Below are positions 9,339-17,072 of a DNA stretch of 63,382 nucleotides, one piece after another. The position numbers were made by a program, and so were the translations under genes. Below the pieces are notes generated by a model. It had not been told where the DNA came from. It was given only the letters and a program-made list of their open reading frames with translations, and did no database searches. Each line of letters opens with the position of its first letter. Positions within the stretch are counted from its first letter, which is position 1. Origin of the DNA: Candidatus Kuenenia stuttgartensis (GTDB lineage: Bacteria; Planctomycetota; Planctomycetia; Isosphaerales; Isosphaeraceae); contig CAMBEP010000027.1 in assembly GCA_945865635.1 (NCBI GenBank), forward strand, positions 1 to 63,382. The letters run 5' to 3'.

Positions 9339-9454
9339 AGCATGGAACAATGTTCAAAAAAACATTGCCAACCGAACATGGCCCTGAGCCGAACTTGAGT
9401 CCAGTGCCATCCATTTCATCAGCCAATGTCCCTAAATCACGGCAGCCAAATCAC

Positions 9455-10489
9455 ATGAGTTCGACGCACACTTACCGCTTCACATTCGGCCCATGGAACA
9501 TCAGTACGGGAGCCGACCCATTCGGCCCACCGGTTCGCGCTGAAATGGCTTTTGCCGAAAAGATGCGGCAGTATAAAAAGCTTGGGTTTGACGGTGTCCA
9601 GTTCCACGACGACGATGTTGTGGCTTACGACCTGCCCGAATCCGAGAAGCTCAAGAAAGCCGCTGAGCTGAAGAAAGTGTTGGACGACGAAGGGCTGTTT
9701 GTGGAGATCATCGCGCCGCGCCTCTGGGAAGACCCACACACAGCCGATGGTGCTTTCACCTCAAACTGCCCGACGGATCGTCAATATGCCCTTGACCGAG
9801 CCCGCCGATGCGTGGATCTGGCCAAGGTCATGGACTGTAAGAATTATGTCCTTTGGCTGGCTCGCGAAGGCTCTTACATTCGCGAGGCCAAATGCGCCAA
9901 AACCGCCGTAGGCCGAATTGCCGAGGCCTGGAACATGATTCTGGAACACGACCCGGAAATCCGAGTCCTGGGCGAAGCCAAGCCCAACGAGCCCATGGAC
10001 CAAGCCTATCTGCCCACAGTCGGTCACATGATTGGTCTGGCCTATAAGACGATCGACCCGAGCCGTTCGGGGGTTCTGATCGAATCGGCCCACTCGATTC
10101 TGGCTGGCCTTGATCCCGCCGACGACATGGCCTATGCCCTCTGGCATGAAAAGCTCTGGAGCGTTCACCTGAATGATCAAAACGGCCTCAAGTATGACCA
10201 GGACAAAACCTTCGGTTCCGCCGACCTGCGCCGTGCGTTTGATCAGGTCTGGGTCCTGGACAAGAGCGGGTATGGCCAAAACGGTGAAGCCGTTGGCCTC
10301 GACATCAAGGCCATGCGGACCACCAAACTCGAAGACTCCACCAAGCACCTCTCCAACAGCCGGACCATGTTCCTGGCACTTCTTGAAGTGGTTCGCAGCG
10401 TGGACGAAGCCAAAGTCAATGAACTGCGTGACAATCGCCAATACGAAGACCTGGACTTGATGATCCTCAAGGCACTCATGGGCCGCTGA
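9455..10489 (+). CDS. xylA: xylose isomerase-like TIM-barrel sugar isomerase
   Basis: About 344 residues from the ATG at 9455 (MSSTHTYRFTFG); an in-frame ATG at 9350 would add 35 poorly structured residues. It aligns along its length with the compact actinobacterial-type xylose isomerases: RFTFGPWN, GVQFHDDDVV (catalytic His and Asp), GEAKPNEP (Glu and Lys), LIESAHSILAGLD (metal Glu and His), HLNDQNGLKYDQDKTFG and GLDIKAMR. The position that is the metal-1 aspartate in HIDLNGQN of characterised enzymes is histidine here (H238). The other metal and catalytic residues are kept. The true substrate may differ from xylose. A hairpin terminator follows the stop. Confidence 0.8.
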   Translation: MSSTHTYRFTFGPWNISTGADPFGPPVRAEMAFAEKMRQYKKLGFDGVQFHDDDVVAYDLPESEKLKKAAELKKVLDDEGLFVEIIAPRLWEDPHTADGAFTSNCPTDRQYALDRARRCVDLAKVMDCKNYVLWLAREGSYIREAKCAKTAVGRIAEAWNMILEHDPEIRVLGEAKPNEPMDQAYLPTVGHMIGLAYKTIDPSRSGVLIESAHSILAGLDPADDMAYALWHEKLWSVHLNDQNGLKYDQDKTFGSADLRRAFDQVWVLDKSGYGQNGEAVGLDIKAMRTTKLEDSTKHLSNSRTMFLALLEVVRSVDEAKVNELRDNRQYEDLDLMILKALMGR

Positions 10490-10515
10490 TCGGCTCCATT
10501 TATACCTGAAAAAAA

Positions 10516-10549
10516 GTGCCAGACTGATCCTCTCCAAGCAGTCTGGCAC
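10516..10549 (+). terminator. hairpin terminator after the sugar isomerase gene
   Basis: A perfect 10-bp stem (GTGCCAGACT / AGTCTGGCAC) with a 14-base loop lies 27 bases after the isomerase stop. The plus-strand tail is only pyrimidine-rich (CCTCTTCTTC). The A-run just before it would give a T-run on the minus strand, so it may work better against leftward transcription. Confidence 0.55.
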
Positions 10550-10621
10550 GCCTCTTCTTCAATCAGAAAGAAATGGGTGCAACAGTTTTTTCTTGCCCAG
10601 ATATAGTTAGAATCGGCTTTA

Positions 10622-10890
10622 TATACTTGTCGCGGTTAAAAAAGAGACATCCCGTAAAATAATGATGCCGGAGTCATCAAAGCTAGTAGACGGTGGTTGA
10701 GCAAAGCGACACCACCGGTATGAGGTCTAACAAAAAAAGCTGCTGGCACCCCGGCAGGGTTGCAAGACCTTATGTCGCGTTGTCGTCCGGTGGTGTCGTC
10801 GCTGACGATCCTCAACCACCGGCTACTGCCTGCGATGCCACCGGCATCTTTTTCGATCAAAAAGTGCCATTCATGACCGCGAAGTGTATA
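10622..10890 (-). repeat. dispersed palindromic repeat, copy 1 (inverse orientation)
   Basis: A 269-base element bounded by TATAC...GTATA. It matches copies 2 and 4 when reverse complemented. It keeps an imperfect terminal repeat with a CGCGG motif, GATGCC/GGCATC-type small palindromes near each end, two inner hairpins based on CCGGTGGT...ACCACCGG, and a central GC-rich hairpin (CACCCCGGCAGGGTTG). Short open frames read through it but translate only the repeat. It lies between the isomerase and cytochrome c genes, whose 3' ends face each other. No function is known to me. Confidence 0.85.
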
Positions 10891-11100
10891 GATAGTTGTA
10901 TGAAAATGGCTTTATAGAATTAAAAAACCAAACAGAGCACCCGCCCAAAAGCCATGTTTTTCTATAGAATTGGATTTGGCTGACCATAAGTCGAAATTTC
11001 TGATCTTGAAAAAGCCGTTCAGGCTTTGGCCCTGATCATCGTCCCCAAAGTCGTCGTGGGGGGGTGGAATCGGGGGCGAGTTTGGATCGAAGAATTCGAA

Positions 11101-11571
11101 TCAGGACCCTTTGGAGTTTTCGTCGGTTCGGACTTTGCCGCCCAAATGTCTGACATAAATCACAATGGCCCTCAAATCCTGAGGGCTCAGAGAAGGGCCA
11201 AACCCTGGCATGCCCCCCTGAGGGCCTCCCTGGGTGATGATCTTGCGAACTGAATCCGGGTCGTCGCCATATTTCCAAGGCTCGTCACGCAAATTTCTGG
11301 GCTTGATGGACGCGGCATGGGCCCTCGGGCCATCGCCAAGCCCCTTCAGCCCATGGCACGCCACACACTGCCGCATATAGATGTCGTAACCTTTTGCAAG
11401 CAATGGATCTGACTTGACCTCAGAGGGTGGTGGCGGTGGAGGAATTCGCCACGAAAATGAAATGACCACGCCCACCATGATCAAACATAAAATCATGAAG
11501 ATCAGGAAACGACTGGAACCCGTAGCTTGTGGCAATGGGAAATCTGGTTCTTTCGTTGGGAGCATGCTCAT
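11101..11571 (-). CDS. membrane-anchored mono-haem cytochrome c
   Basis: About 156 residues from the ATG at 11571 (MSMLPTKEP); the longer reading begins at a TTG. A single transmembrane anchor (FLIFMILCLIMVGVVISFSW, about residues 22-41) is followed by a proline run (RIPPPPPP) and a class I cytochrome c domain with haem motif CVACH near residue 70 and GMPGFGPSLSPQDLRAIVIYVRHL, where the methionine is the likely sixth ligand. It should sit on the outer face of the cytoplasmic membrane and carry electrons. No oxidase or dehydrogenase gene lies beside it, so its partner is unknown. Confidence 0.88.
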   Translation of the reverse strand: MSMLPTKEPDFPLPQATGSSRFLIFMILCLIMVGVVISFSWRIPPPPPPSEVKSDPLLAKGYDIYMRQCVACHGLKGLGDGPRAHAASIKPRNLRDEPWKYGDDPDSVRKIITQGGPQGGMPGFGPSLSPQDLRAIVIYVRHLGGKVRTDENSKGS

Positions 11572-11884
11572 TTCCACATTTTTTCTTGGGTGACCCAAAG
11601 TGAAATTCCCGGTTGCCTTACCCTTCGAATCCTAATAAATCTCTTGTGCCCATGTCAAACGCATGACCAACCCGCTTGCCAGATAACTTACGGTGGTCAT
11701 GAATCATAAACGTGACTCTACGGGCTCTGAATGAATCAGGAAAAGATTGATGATTTTTGCTTCTATGACAAGCACACCTGAAGATAATCCCATAAACGGG
11801 AATCTCTTGAGCGGGACTTGCGACGATATTAAATCCCGTAGACGCAACCTTTCTTGACGGCCAACTTCACCAGGAATTGACACA
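11572..11884. other. intergenic stretch, no clear feature
   Basis: This 313-base gap separates the divergent cytochrome c and DUF433 genes and should hold both promoters. I see no convincing -35/-10 pair, repeat or structured RNA. AGGA at about 11872-11875 serves as the ribosome binding site of the rightward gene. Confidence 0.4.
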
Positions 11885-12514
11885 ATGTCGAATCGTCGCG
11901 ATGAGAACAGGGATCAGCATCTTTTGAAGAGCAATGAGAATCGATTTGTTTCACAGGATGAGACTTATGAAAAGCCGATCCGAGCAGGACGGCGAAAAGT
12001 CGCTCGTCTAAAGCCAGTGGATGGCACTGCCTTGAATACGGCCATTGGCATCCTTGAAGAACGATTGCAGAATGCTGTTTCAAATATCATTCAGCTTCAT
12101 CCAAGCGACTTGGTTGACTTGGTCACAGCCATTTCGCTGGCCAGGCTGGCGATATCGGGAAACAAGCTGGAATCCAAAGTTCAAAGCGTCCAGGAAACTG
12201 TGACACACGCACCGATTTATGCCGAATCAGTCGTGGACTATCCCGAAAACGCAGACACGGAAGATTTTGATTTGACGGATCAATACCTCTGGCGCAAGGA
12301 GCTAGAAATTTTATGGAAAAAGCACATCACCAAGGATGAGTTCCATCGCCCAGTGGTGCGCTCTTTGGGCGTTCCGGTGATGGTCATTGTCAATCACATC
12401 CGGGATGGATGTTCCTGGGAATATATCCGGAAGCATTATCCAGGTCTATTGCTTGACGACATTCGGGCTTGTGCCAGCATGGCCACCGAATGTGGCTGGC
12501 TTTCCGAGGATTGA
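11885..12514 (+). CDS. DUF433-type helix-turn-helix protein with long N-terminal region
   Basis: 209 residues, ATG preceded by AGGA at a spacing of about nine bases. The last 65 residues (VRSLGVPVMVIVNHIRDGCSWE, then a segment on PGLLLDDIRACASMA) resemble DUF433, a small winged-helix-like domain often found in antitoxins. The first 140 residues are charged and predicted helical, with no recognised domain. No toxin-like gene adjoins it; the next gene is convergent. A DNA-binding or antitoxin-like role is inferred from the C-terminal domain only. Confidence 0.75.
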   Translation: MSNRRDENRDQHLLKSNENRFVSQDETYEKPIRAGRRKVARLKPVDGTALNTAIGILEERLQNAVSNIIQLHPSDLVDLVTAISLARLAISGNKLESKVQSVQETVTHAPIYAESVVDYPENADTEDFDLTDQYLWRKELEILWKKHITKDEFHRPVVRSLGVPVMVIVNHIRDGCSWEYIRKHYPGLLLDDIRACASMATECGWLSED

Positions 12515-12538
12515 TTTTCGGTGTAAAAACGAGCCAGA

Positions 12539-12571
12539 AAAAAGCGTGAATTTTCAGAAGTCACGCTTTTT
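12539..12571. terminator. bidirectional hairpin terminator
   Basis: AAAAAGCGTGA at 12539-12549 pairs with TCACGCTTTTT at 12561-12571 over 11 bp, with an 11-base loop. The stem base is A-rich on one side and T-rich on the other, as expected of a terminator used in both directions. It lies between the 3' ends of the DUF433 gene and the convergent D-aminoacylase gene. Confidence 0.8.
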
Positions 12572-12601
12572 CTGATTTGATTGTCAGATGCGAAATGGGA
12601 A

Positions 12602-14170
12602 TTAGCCTCGGCGGAGGACTCTTCCGGAGTTGAGGCCTGTCAGCTCACCATGTTTCAGGACACAGGTTCCGTTGACCCAGACATGGGGCACGCCGGTGGC
12701 CAAAGCGGTGGGATTTTCGTAAGTGGCATGATCTTGCACAGTGAGCGGATCAAAGACGGCGATATCGGCAGCAAAACCGGTACGAATCAAGCCTCTGTCG
12801 GTGAGCCGATAGCGGCGGGCGGCGTGGGCGGAGAGGTGCGTAATGGCTTCTGCCCAATCATAGTCGGCCAGTTCCCGGGTGTGGAGGCTTAAGAATCTGG
12901 CAAATGCGCCCCAGCCACGTGGGTGGGGGTGTTGGCCTCGATAGATTCCGTCCGATCCGGCCATGTGTGCCGGGTGCCTGAGAATGGCTCTCATGTCGGC
13001 TTCGGTTCGGTCGCCGGCCCGGTATCCGACAATTCCGACAGCCATTTTGTTGGCAACCAGAATTTCGCAGGTCAGGCGGCCTGGAGTGGTGCCTGCGATG
13101 GCGGCCGCTTCGGTGACTGTTTTGCCGGTAGTCCAGAGCCAGTCGGTATGTTCGACCATGGCGATGGTTGTGGTCTCAAGCGGGTACGGGGTACCGGTAT
13201 TGAACCACTCGCGTTCGAGCTGATCGACGACTTTTTTGTCGGAAAGCCGCTCCATGGTGGCGTCTACTCCGCCGAGCTGGACCCAACCGGGCAGGGCGAC
13301 CATGGCCAGAATGGTGCTCCCACGAAGGTATGGGTAGGTATCAAACGTGAGATCAAGCCCTTCGGCCCGGCCTTGGTCCATAAGCCTCAGAAGAACATCG
13401 GCCGGGCCATTGTAGTGGGAAATGTGGCCTGGGCAGTCGGATTTCCGGCAGATTTCAAAGACTTCCTTCATCCCGATTTCGGCCTTGGGCCCGTATCCAC
13501 GCATGTGAGTGACATAGACCCCACCCGCATTGCGAATCTCTTTGCAGAGTTCTGCCAGCTCGTCGGCATCGGCGTAAAGGCTTGGAATGTAGTCCAAGCC
13601 GGTTGAGAGACCAACCGAGCCCGCGTCCATACCCTCACGAACCAGATTTTTCATCTGATTGAGCTCGTCCCCGGACGGCTTACGCTCTGCCAGACCCATG
13701 ACCTCCATACGCACATTCCCGTTGGGAATCAAGTACGCCATATTAAGCGGGGTTGTGCGCAGAAAACGCTGGAAATAATCGTCGTATCCCGACCAATTGT
13801 AGTTCAGGTTGGGTGGATTCCCGTTAAAACCGACGGTATAACGTCGCATGTGGTCCATGACAGGTGGCGAGGCGGGGGCAAACGCGCTTCCGTCCTGTCC
13901 ATTGATCAGGGTGGTCACACCTTGTCGAAGGCAGGCCAGAGCGACGCGCTCGGTATCGGCCAGCATCATGAGGTCGCCATGCACATGGGCATCAATGAAG
14001 CCGGGGACGATGTAATGGCCGGTCACGTCCAGTTCCTGGACACCCCGGGCATCGTCGAGTCGGCCGATGTCGCCAATTTGGGTATCGGTGATGGCCACAT
14101 CTGCCCGATATGGCAGTGCGCCCGAGCCATCAATTACCCATCCACCGCGCAAGATCCAATCGAAATACAT
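12602..14170 (-). CDS. N-acyl-D-amino-acid deacylase family amidohydrolase (cytoplasmic)
   Basis: 522 residues, the usual size for the D-aminoacylase branch of the amidohydrolase superfamily. WVIDGSGALPYRADVAI near the start, VPGFIDAHVHGD (metal HxH), GHISHYNGP, HPAHMAGSDGIY (catalytic aspartate region) and HPRGWGAFARFL match it. There is no signal peptide, so it should act in the cytoplasm on N-acyl-D-amino acids or a related dihydroorotase-like substrate. A relative with a signal peptide is encoded at 60023-61699. The gene is convergent with the DUF433 gene across a bidirectional terminator. Confidence 0.88.
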   Translation of the reverse strand: MYFDWILRGGWVIDGSGALPYRADVAITDTQIGDIGRLDDARGVQELDVTGHYIVPGFIDAHVHGDLMMLADTERVALACLRQGVTTLINGQDGSAFAPASPPVMDHMRRYTVGFNGNPPNLNYNWSGYDDYFQRFLRTTPLNMAYLIPNGNVRMEVMGLAERKPSGDELNQMKNLVREGMDAGSVGLSTGLDYIPSLYADADELAELCKEIRNAGGVYVTHMRGYGPKAEIGMKEVFEICRKSDCPGHISHYNGPADVLLRLMDQGRAEGLDLTFDTYPYLRGSTILAMVALPGWVQLGGVDATMERLSDKKVVDQLEREWFNTGTPYPLETTTIAMVEHTDWLWTTGKTVTEAAAIAGTTPGRLTCEILVANKMAVGIVGYRAGDRTEADMRAILRHPAHMAGSDGIYRGQHPHPRGWGAFARFLSLHTRELADYDWAEAITHLSAHAARRYRLTDRGLIRTGFAADIAVFDPLTVQDHATYENPTALATGVPHVWVNGTCVLKHGELTGLNSGRVLRRG

Positions 14171-14236
14171 GGGTTTATACCGTCCTGATTTGAGTCTCTG
14201 AAAGAGCGAAAAAACGACTTGATTGACCGGTGTGAA

Positions 14237-14725
14237 TCACGGTACACCCGGTTCCCGAGCCCTGACAAGTTCCACCTTGCGGATCTGCAAATCCGATGAT
14301 CTGCGCATCTCCTTCAATTGCAATTTCAGTTGATGGCTGCCCGAAGGTAATTCTACAGGATCGAATAGGACCTGTGGCAGGTATCGATCGAGAGAGCCTG
14401 TGGAATGGATCGGGCCGAGCCGGTTCTGATCGCCAATGGTTGCATTGAATGACGATTTCCCGCCATTTCGGTCTTCTTTCAGGGCGTAATGGACGACGAT
14501 CTGATACCAGCCCGACTTGGGAATCTCAAAGCCCCAGGAAAGCGATTCCGAGGGCTTTGCCAAGCCGTTTACAGATTTGGAATTTGGGTCAAATTGAAGT
14601 CGCTCACCAAGCAAAACCGCTTTGGAGCCTTCAAGCACGACCCGGCCAGCATCTGGGGCGGATTGCCCAAGGCAGACGCTGGCGGTCAGCACAAATGCGA
14701 TTGCAATCAACGGCTTTTTATCCAT
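14237..14725 (-). CDS. small secreted beta-sandwich (carbohydrate-binding-like) protein
   Basis: 162 residues from the ATG at 14725. The same frame stays open upstream, but that part overlaps the aminotransferase gene in another frame and is not protein-like. The signal peptide is MDKKPLIAIAFVLTASVCLG. The rest (SWGFEIPKSGWYQIVVHYAL, FDPVELPSGSHQLKLQLKEM, LQIRKVELVRA) looks like an all-beta carbohydrate-binding or DUF5077-like module. It follows the aminotransferase by 13 bases and is probably co-transcribed. The ligand is unknown. Confidence 0.72.
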   Translation of the reverse strand: MDKKPLIAIAFVLTASVCLGQSAPDAGRVVLEGSKAVLLGERLQFDPNSKSVNGLAKPSESLSWGFEIPKSGWYQIVVHYALKEDRNGGKSSFNATIGDQNRLGPIHSTGSLDRYLPQVLFDPVELPSGSHQLKLQLKEMRRSSDLQIRKVELVRAREPGVP

Positions 14726-14738
14726 ATTCTGCAACGAT

Positions 14739-15989
14739 TTAAGCCTTGAGCCGAAATTGGGGATTTTCGTTGAGGAATTGATTGACCCGATCCACTCTGG
14801 AGAAGGCTTCAGGCAAGAATTCCAGAGCCTGTTCAATACGGTCGTCGGGTTCGGCGCAACTGAATCGGAGGAAGCCTTGGCCAGCATCTCCAAAACATTC
14901 GCCGCCGAGACAAGCCACACCGAAGTGATCGTCTGCACCCTTGAGTGTGTAAAGCGCCAGGCCGTGGGAGGTGATACCCAGCCGATTGCAAATTTCGCTG
15001 ACTTCAGGGAATACGTAAAAGGTACCCTTTGGCCGCTGAACATGGACGCCTGGGATTCTGGCCAGTCCGTCCGAGAGCAGATGCACCTTGCGGCGGAAGA
15101 GCTCCATATAGTTATCACGCTGGGTTTGATCATGCTTGAGGGCGGCGGCGGCGGCGAGCTGGACGAATGGGGGGCTGCATGACATGGACGTATTGATCAG
15201 CTTGCCAATGGCTGTGACGACATCCGGATGAGCCACGGCGAAACCGATTCGCCAGCCGCTCATGGAATAGCTTTTTGAGAAGGTGTAAGCGGCCAGGGTC
15301 TGTTCGAGCATGCCCGGCTGACTGAGAATGGTTTCATGGCGGCCTTCCCAGATCATGTGGCAATAGGGCTCGTCCGAGAAGACCAGTGTATCCGTTCCCC
15401 TGACCAGATCGGCAATGGCTTTAAGATCTTCCGCCTCGGCCACTCCACCGGTGGGATTATGGGGAAAATTCAGAAAAATGGCACGTGGTTTGGGATCCGT
15501 GGCCAGAAAGTTCTCGACATCTTTGGCGGTCGGACGGAAATGGTTTTCGTGCTTCAGGGGAGCAAAGACGGCCCTGACTCCGCGTCTGTCAAGGTTTGGG
15601 GTGTAGGTCGGGAAGTGTGGGCTGAAGATCAGGACACCATCGCCAGGCTCAAGAAAAACTTCAGCAAAATAAGTCTCAAACGGCTTAGCGCCGGATGCGA
15701 CCACGATATTCTCGGGCCCGACCTTGACACCAAACTCACGCCCCATCATGGCCGCAGCGGCTTCTCGAAGCTCAGGCAGGCCAAGGCTTGGGCAATAGCC
15801 GGTGATGTTCCGGGCGATTGCTTCCATGCCGGCAAGCTTGGCGTGATTTGTGCTCGGGAATGGGCTGTCGCCAATTTCAAGCTCGACAACGTCCTTGCCT
15901 TTGGCCTTCAGGGCCCGGGCTTCTGCAAGAACGGTAAAGGCCGTTTCGGTGTTCAGGTTCTGGGCCAGGTGGGAAAGGCGTGGGGGCAT
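14739..15989 (-). CDS. class I/II PLP-dependent aminotransferase
   Basis: 416 residues from the ATG at 15989 (MPPRLSHLAQNLNTE); upstream in-frame codons lack family resemblance. Fold type I aminotransferase motifs are present: GDSPFPSTNHAKLAG, GYCPSLGLPELREA, NFPHNPTGG, FSDEPYCHMIW, and TFSKSYSMSGWRIGF with the PLP lysine, plus a C-terminal FLRFSCAEPDDRIEQAL containing the substrate-carboxylate arginine. It resembles aspartate or aromatic aminotransferases; the amino acid used cannot be read directly. The small secreted protein gene follows closely and an unknown gene precedes it. Confidence 0.92.
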   Translation of the reverse strand: MPPRLSHLAQNLNTETAFTVLAEARALKAKGKDVVELEIGDSPFPSTNHAKLAGMEAIARNITGYCPSLGLPELREAAAAMMGREFGVKVGPENIVVASGAKPFETYFAEVFLEPGDGVLIFSPHFPTYTPNLDRRGVRAVFAPLKHENHFRPTAKDVENFLATDPKPRAIFLNFPHNPTGGVAEAEDLKAIADLVRGTDTLVFSDEPYCHMIWEGRHETILSQPGMLEQTLAAYTFSKSYSMSGWRIGFAVAHPDVVTAIGKLINTSMSCSPPFVQLAAAAALKHDQTQRDNYMELFRRKVHLLSDGLARIPGVHVQRPKGTFYVFPEVSEICNRLGITSHGLALYTLKGADDHFGVACLGGECFGDAGQGFLRFSCAEPDDRIEQALEFLPEAFSRVDRVNQFLNENPQFRLKA

Positions 15990-16061
15990 GATGGAAGAGC
16001 TCTTGGCAAGTTGTGAGAGGGTTGATTGAGAAAGGCACGCTTGAACCAAATCGGCAGAAGC

Positions 16062-16805
16062 TCAACGGGAGGCGATGGCATCGGCCAGTGGCTTGATGAT
16101 CTGAGGGACAATCTTGAGATCAACAATCCGCTCGCCAATTGCGGTCATTCGTTCATAGGCATCCAGAAAGTTAGGTTCCTGGGGAGACCAGTACTGACGC
16201 ACTGTAAAGAAGACGGAGAACTGGTTTTCGTCGAATTTGCCGCTGGTGATTTGTGGCACGGTCGTACGCGTCTCGATCGCAAGACGGCACTGGACATTGC
16301 AGGCATCGTCGATCGCAAACGTGATATTTGGTTCGTAGTTGATGATCCGGGTTTGCGGACCCTGCAAAAGCCGCTCAAAACTCGAAGGCGCAAGCGCCTT
16401 GGCCACCACTTCGTCGTGATTGCCTTCGTAAGTCATGTCAAAACCATACATCAAATCTAAGGCCTTGACATTGAGCTTACTGATGGAGAGGGCGATCGGA
16501 GCCAAATCAAGCACCTTCAGGTGCAGGCTATAAGCCTCTTCAAGGCTTGGTGGATTGGTATGGCCAGCCGCGACCCTGTTCTTTTCGACCGTCAGCCAGC
16601 GATAGCCGGGAGCGTCTCGATCCTCTTCCAAGACGCGAATCCATTCCGGGTCCTCCTGGGCTTCAAATTTGTGCATCGAAGGGTAAACACGCTGAAACAA
16701 CTCAAAATAATGAAAAACCGACTCGTTTGAGCAGCCGATTTCAAGCTCGGTATTGATGTTCAGGTTGACATGGAAGTCATCAACCGCTTCGTTGAACCAG
16801 GACAT
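16062..16805 (-). CDS. hypothetical protein, unrecognised family
   Basis: 247 residues starting MSWFNEAVDDFHVNLNINTE. I do not recognise a domain. It is soluble-looking, with no signal peptide or membrane segment, is rich in acidic residues and aromatic clusters, and has a C-terminal alternating hydrophobic pattern. Three features favour a real gene: the frame is long, it fits between neighbours without overlap (72 bases before the aminotransferase start), and composition is protein-like. NVKALDLMYGFDMTYEGNHDEVV and QCRLAIETRTTVPQI may help recognise homologues. Confidence 0.7.
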   Translation of the reverse strand: MSWFNEAVDDFHVNLNINTELEIGCSNESVFHYFELFQRVYPSMHKFEAQEDPEWIRVLEEDRDAPGYRWLTVEKNRVAAGHTNPPSLEEAYSLHLKVLDLAPIALSISKLNVKALDLMYGFDMTYEGNHDEVVAKALAPSSFERLLQGPQTRIINYEPNITFAIDDACNVQCRLAIETRTTVPQITSGKFDENQFSVFFTVRQYWSPQEPNFLDAYERMTAIGERIVDLKIVPQIIKPLADAIASR

Positions 16806-17072
16806 GGACCGTGATCATCTCCACCCAAAGAAGGGCTTTTTGACTCTTTTTTTCGGGAGCAAGTCGCCCGAAGAATGGATATCATACACGATCAGGCGGC
16901 GGATCGCCAAACCTGCCCAACAGAAGATTCAAGAAAAAAGCCATCCGCAGAAATCTGCTCCGAAGACTCTTTTTACCAAAGGGAGACTCTCAGAACAAAC
17001 GGCTCCCTGAGCTTCTCAGCAGCCTGATTCAGGATCGAGCCATGCCGGACGGAAATTCAGGATTTGATACGA

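Noticed and set aside
10636..10917. Short open frames with SGGVVADDPQPPATA-like peptides, also at 24062-24415, 56290-56596 and 63115-63306
   Set aside because: They are translations of the dispersed repeat in several frames and both orientations, with no consistent start or binding site.
12923..13606. 227-codon open frame on the plus strand
   Set aside because: Antisense to the N-acyl-D-amino-acid deacylase gene; a shadow of codon bias.
14726..15133. N-terminal extension of the small secreted protein gene
   Set aside because: It overlaps the aminotransferase in another frame, and the signal peptide starts at the ATG at 14725.
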